33,385 bases of DNA from Saprospirales bacterium (GTDB taxonomy: Bacteria > Bacteroidota > Bacteroidia > Chitinophagales > JADJOU01): the NCBI GenBank assembly GCA_947441115.1, contig CANESS010000009.1, forward strand, positions 1-33,385. The letters are read 5' to 3'. A program made the translations under genes and the position numbers. Each line of letters starts with the position of its first letter. The first letter of the stretch is position 1. Positions 20,301-26,143 of this stretch are shown in pieces. The notes below the pieces were generated by a model, which had not been told where the DNA came from, made no database searches, and was given only the letters and a program-made list of their open reading frames with translations.

Positions 20301-22179
20301 AGACACTCGCTCCTGATTCCGCATAAATACCCATAAATTGATTGCCTCCATTGATATGAGGGTGCACGCCATAGCTATTAAACTCACATCCTGTTCCTAC
20401 CACATTGCAATCCGCCCAATAATTATCAATGACATTTCTTCGACAAGTTACTGCACCTGTAGAATTCCAGAGGTCAGCTGTATTGTAGTCAAAAATAGGT
20501 TCATAGATAAGGAAGCCATGCCAGAGATTAGGATCATCGGATTCTTCAAATGTGCCATAACAAATATAATTACAGTCGTCATTCGGAATACAAGGAGGCA
20601 GTGGTGGATAGGGATAGCGTATGGTGATATAAGTGGCATTGCCCGGCTGTGCAGATGCATTACATTGAGGAAAATAGACGATTCTCACCTCTCCATATTT
20701 GAAGTGAGGCTTGGGGGTAAAGGTAAATCCAGTCGTATTAAAGGTCAATGTTCCTTGTGATGTATCTAGTAGCTCCATACGAGGAATAATGGAACTCGAA
20801 GGGATGTCATTCGTCAATATCTTTGTGCTAAAGGTGCGAGTGCAAGCTCGCACTGTATCCATGACAATAGTATCATGTCCACCAACGGCGATGCATGGTT
20901 CGGTGCAACTGCTATAGGTTTTATAAACATTGCCTTGACTTGCATTATTAGAGATGTTAGCTCCAAAAGCATAGACTCCACTGACTGCCTTTAATTTATA
21001 TCCTAAATCGCAGAGCGCATAAACCTCATCTTGGTGCGGGTGTCGCTTGATATAGGTTTGACCACTTTGCAAACAAGGTACCATGACATAGTAATTGTTT
21101 GGCTTGGCATAGTTGGTATTACAAGTACTTCCTGCACAAGAAAAATTACTCAGATTAATATTTGTATTCCAAGGAGTATCATTATATACATGAATATTAG
21201 AAGAGTCTCCAATAAATCGTACGTCATTAGGGCTACTGCATCCAGATGGAAGAGTCGTTGTATTGGTTATTTGCTTGGTGGAGCTAGAATAGGTAAATAG
21301 TTTAGAACTACTAGTATTTTTATACAAATAGTTATCATAACGAGCGTAGAGATTATTTCCCCCTCTCGCATTTCCATTTTGCAGAATATTGGAGGATAGC
21401 CCCAGCATATGCAGAGCTTGCTGAAGTGTATGCGTATAGAGATCATCTTGATTGCTCGGAATAGAACTCGTATCATTAAAATTAGTGTACCACGTTTTGT
21501 TTTTAAAATTGACTATCAATAGACCATGTGTATAATTATAAAAGGAACTATGGAGTTGATTATCCATACCCATGAGATTGGTATAGGCTGATTTTCCATT
21601 TTTAATACTCGTATAGATAATATTGTCCATCCAAGCATTTTTTAGATTGTATTTAATAGGTTCAAATGAAGTTCCTACAATGTTCACTCCACTAGGAAGG
21701 GATATACCAGAATTTTTAACTGTAATGGACGTATCCGAAGCGACCATGAGATTGATGTAAGGCGCACTGCTACCACTTTGATTTTCTATTAATCGACTGA
21801 TATCTCTATATACTTCACAAATGACATCTCTATGTGCAGCAAGAGAAAAGCCAGTCCCTGAAACAGGTTCTTGCACAAAATGGAGCTTAAACATACCTGA
21901 GGTACAGGAATCTTTAATAGGAAATGGCATAGCGAATGAAACTGTTGACCCGCCTGAACTACCGCCAGAAGTAACTGATGGATTGGTTTTTATGGCTATC
22001 TCATTGGGGTGGTATAGATTGCCGAATCTGTCTTTCAATGCCACGTCACCTGATAATTGTTTAAAATTAGTGCGACTTGGTATTTGTTTATTAATCATTT
22101 CCTTTTGGGCACATAAATTATTAAACACAACTATCAAGGCTATACATACCAATAGTCTTAGGGTAAGAGATTTTTTCAT
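14389..22179 (-). CDS. 2596-aa multidomain T9SS cargo: metallopeptidase-like domain, DUF11-like domain, SprB-type repeats, right-handed beta-helix, T9SS type A sorting domain
   Basis: Signal peptide MKKSLTLRLLVCIALIVVFNNLCAQ; DUF11-like DITVTKSVNKPNPIVGDTIIFTYVVSN; SprB-like GSIYVTPRNGVKPYTYSWSGASSVTDSFRTGLTNGTYTVTVTDSIGCTK; beta-helix-like NNEIRDCYKGLEIRRSMIPTITNNLFEDNLIGLHV; sorting domain FSLFPNPTSDKTNIHLSYIPDLDLTFIVTDVLGRELYRES...GIYMLRIVDEKEIVFKSHIQVIK. Confidence 0.92.
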   Translation of the reverse strand: MKKSLTLRLLVCIALIVVFNNLCAQKEMINKQIPSRTNFKQLSGDVALKDRFGNLYHPNEIAIKTNPSVTSGGSSGGSTVSFAMPFPIKDSCTSGMFKLHFVQEPVSGTGFSLAAHRDVICEVYRDISRLIENQSGSSAPYINLMVASDTSITVKNSGISLPSGVNIVGTSFEPIKYNLKNAWMDNIIYTSIKNGKSAYTNLMGMDNQLHSSFYNYTHGLLIVNFKNKTWYTNFNDTSSIPSNQDDLYTHTLQQALHMLGLSSNILQNGNARGGNNLYARYDNYLYKNTSSSKLFTYSSSTKQITNTTTLPSGCSSPNDVRFIGDSSNIHVYNDTPWNTNINLSNFSCAGSTCNTNYAKPNNYYVMVPCLQSGQTYIKRHPHQDEVYALCDLGYKLKAVSGVYAFGANISNNASQGNVYKTYSSCTEPCIAVGGHDTIVMDTVRACTRTFSTKILTNDIPSSSIIPRMELLDTSQGTLTFNTTGFTFTPKPHFKYGEVRIVYFPQCNASAQPGNATYITIRYPYPPLPPCIPNDDCNYICYGTFEESDDPNLWHGFLIYEPIFDYNTADLWNSTGAVTCRRNVIDNYWADCNVVGTGCEFNSYGVHPHINGGNQFMGIYAESGASVYTEGFHFKLKKPIYHDTTKRLKLKFLAKVFNGCASNFKMIAVADDTLPQPPPNPIRPLVGGVRTCAQFCDTLGTLDITSDTWAYYSIPIALPKAGDSFTDVIIMSDVALDTAEPNILQHYCYFDNFEIYDSLATRAVIASNPHSLIPCNDTTQTIEYYVCLENSIGVNSDSIIVQVNLPYGFTIASGSDFNATGRYKIPSGAISNAICDTLKLKYTIDYTKVATDRGHTITAGYSCNAYCVSEISDWVKVFPKNHDITVTKSVNKPNPIVGDTIIFTYVVSNISPLAVSDILFTDTFPSQLIPIQYQSGPTLNGQLLSYQISLDSAFSITSPSFIQFSTTAVVKSNCKIPTQAQIKSIANPCFKAQTSLNLNDTSSGSPVVATIKPLSAIWCGNNIPLQAVITNPSGTYTYQWQKDGTNVGSNSASHLATSNGLYGVKISQNGCSSVASSRAFDTALIVTDTVTHARCVANIGSIYVTPRNGVKPYTYSWSGASSVTDSFRTGLTNGTYTVTVTDSIGCTKVHTKVVNRIMDTLILYKTVKHPICTAINGSISVASNGGTAPHSYLWNGGATTLNRTGLNANTYYLTVTDNNGCELKDTTTLTTIQFNIQLNPTLVHPQCGLTSGSIVLNPSGGYNNFYTYLWSNASTAKDRTNLPTGTYKVTVTDTFGCNKADSFVINSLPDTSLKSGDSILSTLCFANSGAIYLQPTGTAPFRYLWSTGDTIQNLINIDSGFYTVRITDSINCVIEDTFYVPRDLDPIQFSLLKDANCITNLATVTIFPLTGHGQVNIQWIGGDTSRVRDSLTPTGTYSFWIFDSIGCFDSIAITNIFENPITIDKGVYQTYCGFNRIQIDPTSGTPPYTFIWDDQLVWGDSIRTNLTPGTYIVAITDSTGCITYDTTTLRSDPNPSILDAYIQVKSNCLAGDTSTLKAIILAGNSSATYQWSTGATTPMIKVTNLSTKYTVTITEPSGCQRILSQIPHPDSFLKLGDGYGGNGFADINSAISTGRLSSTNLSKQSIKIKGTFTINSNTDFRYCNIVLDEGARIDVPSDCNGNSVDNLTMLNNLIYTCGTKLAHGITIRECSNNGNVFGFNLNFTNNEIRDCYKGLEIRRSMIPTITNNLFEDNLIGLHVFGDDINVCTPFPKSIILPTYLSIHGNKFRGSGTTQTTGKVKIPYNGIVLNQYTKFRPTVSTSTAYGVPLAGIIVENTRTLQLGHGNAASNIFENMNNGILAYGSELYVYNTLFRDMLYKASTPIREYAVYAEGNRFTQKGSLIFGGYSSNALPHISNVLNGIYTTEHQNTNVSGVYFSGVTYGVVTEVNHSYILNKTLTVKNCKFEGSTKPAYVGVDIIDNSLDRFSAVVEQNTFSNVITHSVRALKNTLSFDQSSLYVENNIIKGDAHRGIYLLNYPTASKNQLVRVQGNNCRFTTNAMRYGIHYYNCGNIIDKENTVKGFSPTYGFSAFGTPSLPIGQYYENTTGSFSCNLLDSVFNGVRFFGNCDASTWSKNNIRNHRLGLRLDTLSTLKDHYWAGNTFSGTCFREAQSNQARPTTFYYSNFSSQYLPNPRFPNATTNQWWFFLTNPNGVETNNCSPFASTGGWVSVPIGNKGDIIVKDGGGGFRPIGKNTEPVFGIEMTTTDTAILINNMVFGDFEPELTWQYRKDLYDKIKPYEFELRDTSIFRDYLAQMEDGSINEFTQINVIDRNAYHAAQAYATQVIQLKTAIDSAWEELYSLDSAYKKAIDSISLASIKQARTQLRSWIWTQDTLFRNLLAHADTAYQSEIQQIQIISDSIIPECISDSLRNVFLAIYYQTYGQGQTVLNNVQIQTYTSLANRCPFEQLDGVYRSRGILWSRGDTTIYNDSILCAPLGITLKALKPIKYEPVSQKRQLSFSLFPNPTSDKTNIHLSYIPDLDLTFIVTDVLGRELYRESKYMNTNRHVINTNTWIEGIYMLRIVDEKEIVFKSHIQVIK
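17385..19150 (-). other. tandem SprB-like repeat region within the 2596-aa protein
   Basis: Successive units of roughly 75 aa with YxWSxG...TGLxxGTYTVTVTDSxGC motifs. Boundaries approximate. Confidence 0.75.
20985..21920 (-). other. metallopeptidase-like domain with apparently degenerate zinc site
   Basis: KLHFVQEPVSGTGFSLAAHRDVICEVYRDISRLI... to ALCDLGYK resembles Bacteroidota metallopeptidase-like domains, but the HExxH-equivalent segment reads QQALH. Family assignment is from memory. Confidence 0.5.
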
Positions 22180-22249
22180 ACTTTATTGATTTAGTTTTCA
22201 GGTCAACAATAAAATATAAAGGGTGTGAACCAGCTGCACTGCCACTAAA

Positions 22250-22371
22250 ATACCTTAAAGGGTCTGAAACCTCGCATAACACTTAATAGCAAGCAGAGGA
22301 CACACCCAGAAGGTGTGGTCTTACTTGCAGTTACCAGTTACGCTTATTTTAATTTCAGACTTATAAGGTAT
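22250..22371. ncRNA. candidate structured RNA / leader element, strand unresolved
   Basis: Nested inverted repeats: ATACCTTA (22250-22257)/TAAGGTAT (22364-22371); GTCTGAAA (22262-22269)/TTTCAGAC (22353-22360); GCATAAC (22274-22280)/GTTACGC (22337-22343); GCAAG (22289-22293)/CTTGC (22324-22328); apical ACACC-CAGAA-GGTGT (22302-22316). Confidence 0.6.
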
Positions 22372-22475
22372 AGTTACGACTTAGTTGAACCGCTTTATAT
22401 TTTTATTCTGTTAATTCATTTTTTAAGTTTAAATTAATAACAAACTGTCAGCTTCTAATAGCGAACATTTATAAA

Positions 22476-22483
22476 CAAAGATA
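22476..22483 (-). promoter_or_regulatory. candidate -7 element TATCTTTG for the three-gene T9SS operon
   Basis: Plus-strand CAAAGATA. It implies a leader of about 290 nt that includes the 22250-22371 structured element. Confidence 0.45.
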
Positions 22484-22550
22484 ATTCATTTTGCAAATAA
22501 AGGTTAAAAGAAAATTTGGTAATAGTTAGCTGCTTTTTTGAAAATGAATG

Positions 22551-22629
22551 CCTTAGCCCCGATAGAAGCGGTAGCCCACAGCGACGAAGGAGCGAGGACT
22601 ACAAGCGGATAGCGGGATGAAGCTCCTAA
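22551..22629 (+). ncRNA. structured intergenic motif resembling a recurrent Bacteroidota element (possibly Flavo-1-like)
   Basis: CCTTAGCCCCGATAGAAGCGGTAGCCCACAGCGACGAAGGAGCGAGGACTACAAGCGGATAGCGGGATGAAGCTCCTA. Pairings CCCCG/CGGG and GTAG/CTAC. GC-rich island in an AT-rich gap. Family identity recalled, not searched. Confidence 0.5.
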
Positions 22630-22633
22630 AAAA

Positions 22634-23122
22634 TTATAAGGCTCTTTCCCACTTCATAATAAAATCATTCATAAAATATCCCTGACCGATATCAAAATCG
22701 TCTACATGATCTATTTTAAAGCCCAGCTTGAAATAAAAATTTATGGATTTATAATTACTGCGATTTACGGTTAAAGTAAATGACTGAACCGATGGATATA
22801 AACTGCATAGTTGACTAAAAACTTTCGCACCATAGCCCCGACCTTGTATGTCTTGGTCTATATAAAATTTATGAATAAACATATTTTCTTCTCCACTAAC
22901 TGATAGAAATCCAACGGGCTTCTCAGCCAATACTAAAAGATAGAACTGATGCTTCTTTATGATCATCTGCTCCGTAATGCCCTCAGTCGAATAGATTTTC
23001 GCAAGCATATAATCTACTTGTTCTTGACCCACTATAGGTACATAGTGATGATTCCATATTTTCAATGCTAGAGAATATATTATCGGAATATCCTGTATAT
23101 TAGCTTTTATTAGTTCTATCAT
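22634..23122 (-). CDS. GNAT family N-acetyltransferase
   Basis: KFYIDQDIQGRGYGAKVFSQL (acetyl-CoA-binding motif) and LTVNRSNYKSINFYFKLGFK. Confidence 0.9.
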   Translation of the reverse strand: MIELIKANIQDIPIIYSLALKIWNHHYVPIVGQEQVDYMLAKIYSTEGITEQMIIKKHQFYLLVLAEKPVGFLSVSGEENMFIHKFYIDQDIQGRGYGAKVFSQLCSLYPSVQSFTLTVNRSNYKSINFYFKLGFKIDHVDDFDIGQGYFMNDFIMKWERAL

Positions 23123-23153
23123 TTTATAAAATCAATTGGGTTATAATTAGGAA

Positions 23154-23161
23154 CAAAGTTA
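23154..23161 (-). promoter_or_regulatory. candidate -7 element TAACTTTG upstream of the GNAT gene
   Basis: Plus-strand CAAAGTTA, about 32 bp upstream of the start. Confidence 0.4.
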
Positions 23162-23169
23162 TAGATCGA

Positions 23170-23835
23170 TTACAATTCGAAAGAAGAGGCTAAGGTGTAT
23201 GCACTCAAACTAGCACAGCCACTATCTAGCAAACAATGGCCTGCTGAAATCAATGTGGCACCCGTGGTCACTACATCATCTACTAGAAGCACATGCTTGC
23301 CTTGTATTTTTTCTTTATTTTCTATCATAAATGCCTGATCTAGATTCTGAAATCTATTTTCTCTATTTAGCTTGGTCTGAGAGGCGGTTTGCTTACTGCG
23401 TTTCAAAATATCTATCGCAGATGGTATCTCTAATATTTCACTCATTCCTTCTGCAAAAAATGCCGTTTGATTATATCCACGCAACTGCAATTTAGTTTTA
23501 TGAAGTGGTATCGGGATGATCAGATCGACCTCTCTTTTAAAACTTTCTTCGTTTCCTGCTATTGCTAGCCGACCTATTTCTTTGGCCAGATGCGTATTCC
23601 CATTGTACTTTATCTCCCATAAAATCTGCTGTACCATTTGATTTTCATTATAAAAAAGAAATGATCCTGCTGCACCCAACGGGATAAATGTCCTCAACTT
23701 ATCTAAGACTATATTGCTCTTAGAAAAATTGAAGTAAGTACGAGGCAGCAATCCGTGACATTCTATGCAGAAAACATGATCTGAACTTAAAATGCGCTTG
23801 TGACAGTAAGAACAGGTATTTAGAAAAAAGTCCAT
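23170..23835 (-). CDS. ComF family protein (phosphoribosyltransferase-like)
   Basis: N-terminal CSYCHKRILSSDHVFCIECHG zinc-finger-like motif; HVLLVDDVVTTGATL PRPP-binding motif. Start moved to MDFFLNTCSYC at 23835. Confidence 0.9.
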   Translation of the reverse strand: MDFFLNTCSYCHKRILSSDHVFCIECHGLLPRTYFNFSKSNIVLDKLRTFIPLGAAGSFLFYNENQMVQQILWEIKYNGNTHLAKEIGRLAIAGNEESFKREVDLIIPIPLHKTKLQLRGYNQTAFFAEGMSEILEIPSAIDILKRSKQTASQTKLNRENRFQNLDQAFMIENKEKIQGKHVLLVDDVVTTGATLISAGHCLLDSGCASLSAYTLASSFEL

Positions 23836-23836
23836 A

Positions 23837-24253
23837 TTATTTTTTTCGAATGATATAGACGAAAACAAAAAAACTACAAGCACCTATAGTATTACTTACA
23901 GCATCTTCCCATGAAAAAAATCTGCGGATAGGCAGTATTTTCTGAAGCACTTCCATCGCTAATCCATAGAGACCCAAAACCAATGGTAAAATAAATATAC
24001 GCCATGAAATACTAGACACTGTATCTAAATGACTATAAAACCCAGCGGCTAGAGCGTATGCCATACTGCCATACATAAGAAAATGGACAATTAAATCTGT
24101 CCTAGTATATCCAATCTTCGGAAAAGTTTCTAACGGTAACAGTGACAAAATAGCTACCAACATCAACAATGCAGAGAGTAACCACCATTGGTCTCTAATA
24201 AAAGTAGGGAATAAATGGTTCTTAACCCACGATAGCTGCGTAATCATCCGCAC
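23837..24253 (-). CDS. VanZ-like family membrane protein
   Basis: [22 protein letters not shown]...[29 protein letters not shown], typical VanZ-like pattern with 4 hydrophobic segments. Confidence 0.85.
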   Translation of the reverse strand: MRMITQLSWVKNHLFPTFIRDQWWLLSALLMLVAILSLLPLETFPKIGYTRTDLIVHFLMYGSMAYALAAGFYSHLDTVSSISWRIFILPLVLGLYGLAMEVLQKILPIRRFFSWEDAVSNTIGACSFFVFVYIIRKK

Positions 24254-24599
24254 TAAGAAGGCCTGCTATTTCACTTTCATTTGCCAGTTCGATCTCTACC
24301 ATCCAGCCTGCGCCATAAGGATCAGTGTTGACTAATTGAGGGTCAGACTCTAATGAATCATTCATGCCCAGTATAGTACCAGTAACAGGCATATAGAGAT
24401 CAGAAACCGTTTTCACAGCTTCAATCGTTCCGAAAATCTCATTTTGAACTACTTTTTTACCCTGGCTACTAATATCGAGATATACGATATCACCCAATTC
24501 TTTTTGTGCGAAATCTGTAATTCCAATTTTAGCTTTATTACCTTCTACAAGTATCCATTCGTGCTCTTTGGTATATTTTAGATTAGCTGGGAAATTCAT
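24222..24599 (-). CDS. gcvH: glycine cleavage system protein H
   Basis: [42 protein letters not shown]...[19 protein letters not shown] includes the lipoyl-lysine motif. Confidence 0.97.
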   Translation of the reverse strand: MNFPANLKYTKEHEWILVEGNKAKIGITDFAQKELGDIVYLDISSQGKKVVQNEIFGTIEAVKTVSDLYMPVTGTILGMNDSLESDPQLVNTDPYGAGWMVEIELANESEIAGLLSADDYAAIVG

Positions 24600-24632
24600 T
24601 TATACTTTATTTTTAGAAATTAAGAAGCAAAT

Positions 24633-25901
24633 TTAACTAGGAATATAGAATTGATGCGAGAAATTATTAACTTCTAGCTTGATTTTTGCCAAGGTATCCT
24701 CGTTATCGTGATTTATAAGTGCAGCGTCTATCCATTCTACTATTTTTTCCATATCTATTTCTTTCATTTGACGGGTAGTTATGGCTGGCGTGCCTATCCG
24801 AATACCTGAAGTAATAAAGGGAGACTTATCATCAAAGGGAACCATATTCTTATTGACCGTGATGTCTACCTTACCCAAAGTAATTTCCGCCTTTTTTCCC
24901 GAGATATTTTTATTTCGAAGATCGATGAGTAGGAGGTGATTATCCGTACCTCCGGATACTAAATGATATCCCCGAGATAATAGCGCTTTTACCATTGCTT
25001 GTGCATTAGCTAGAACCTGCTTCTGGTAGGTTATAAATTCTGGAGATAAGGCTTCTCCAAAAGCTACAGCCTTGCCGGCAATTACATGCTCTAAAGGTCC
25101 ACCCTGTGTGCCTGGAAATACAGCTAAATCTATCAATTCTCCCATAGTGCGGACGGCGCCTTTAGGATTCGTAAGTCCCCATGGGTTATCAAAATCCTTA
25201 CCTATCATGATGACCCCACCACGCGGACCACGAAGGGTCTTATGAGTAGTAGTAGTGACTATGTGACAATAAGGGATAGGATCAGACATAAGACGCGCTG
25301 CTATCAGCCCAGCAGTATGAGATATATCGGCGAGAAGTAAAGCGCCTACCTCATCTGCAATCGCTCTAAACCTAGGGAAATCAAAATCACGTGTGTAAGC
25401 AGAGGCTCCGCAAATTATCATTTTGGGTTTGCATTCTATAGCTTTAGCATGGACTTTGTCCATATCTATTCTACCTGTCTCCTTCTCCACCCCATAAAAC
25501 TCTGCATGATATAGTTTTCCAGAAAAATTGACTGGCGAACCATGAGTTAAGTGTCCTCCGTGAGAAAGATCCAACCCTAAAATAACATCGCCTGGCTTCA
25601 GACAAGCTAGCATCACAGCAGCATTCGCCTGTGCCCCCGAGTGTGGCTGCACATTGGCATATTCTGCCCCGAAAAGTTTTTTTAATCTGTCTATCGCTTC
25701 CTGCTCCACTTTGTCTACTACAGCGCAGCCTCCATAATATCTGCGACCCGGATAGCCTTCTGCGTATTTATTAGTAAGGCATGAACCAATAGCGCGCATT
25801 ACATTCTCTGAGGTGTAATTCTCACTAGCTATGAGCTCAATTCCTTCGCGCTGTCTTATGTATTCTTCTTTTATTAAATCTTCGATTAATATGTCGGGCA
25901 T
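24633..25901 (-). CDS. glyA: serine hydroxymethyltransferase
   Basis: [34 protein letters not shown] and [15 protein letters not shown] (PLP lysine). Confidence 0.98.
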   Translation of the reverse strand: MPDILIEDLIKEEYIRQREGIELIASENYTSENVMRAIGSCLTNKYAEGYPGRRYYGGCAVVDKVEQEAIDRLKKLFGAEYANVQPHSGAQANAAVMLACLKPGDVILGLDLSHGGHLTHGSPVNFSGKLYHAEFYGVEKETGRIDMDKVHAKAIECKPKMIICGASAYTRDFDFPRFRAIADEVGALLLADISHTAGLIAARLMSDPIPYCHIVTTTTHKTLRGPRGGVIMIGKDFDNPWGLTNPKGAVRTMGELIDLAVFPGTQGGPLEHVIAGKAVAFGEALSPEFITYQKQVLANAQAMVKALLSRGYHLVSGGTDNHLLLIDLRNKNISGKKAEITLGKVDITVNKNMVPFDDKSPFITSGIRIGTPAITTRQMKEIDMEKIVEWIDAALINHDNEDTLAKIKLEVNNFSHQFYIPS

Positions 25902-25918
25902 TTTTTTTACTTTTCAAG

Positions 25919-25926
25919 CAAATGTA
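25919..25926 (-). promoter_or_regulatory. candidate -7 element TACATTTG upstream of glyA
   Basis: Plus-strand CAAATGTA, 17 bp upstream of the ATG. Confidence 0.4.
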
Positions 25927-26100
25927 CATTAAAATATTTTTGAAACTTTGTTGATTTTGTATGAATGATATTTTCCAAGCCATTCAGGGTTAAATAGAAA
26001 TTCAAAGATTTTTAATGATATTATTTTACAAAAAAGATAAATAAATCCGAAATTAACTAAAATCTAGCTAAAAATAAGAGGACTAAATAGAATTATAGTC

Positions 26101-26108
26101 TAGGTTTG
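26101..26108 (+). promoter_or_regulatory. candidate -7 element TAGGTTTG upstream of bamA
   Basis: TAnnTTTG match, 35 bp upstream of ATG at 26144. Confidence 0.4.
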
Positions 26109-26143
26109 AACTAAATTATGGATATTTGAGACTTTATTCAAAA

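Noticed and set aside
20338-20760. 140-aa plus-strand ORF, with other antisense ORFs (e.g. 21821-22189, 16336-16662, 15335-15625)
   Set aside because: Antisense shadows inside the 2596-aa T9SS gene; no recognisable domain and composition follows the opposite-strand codons.
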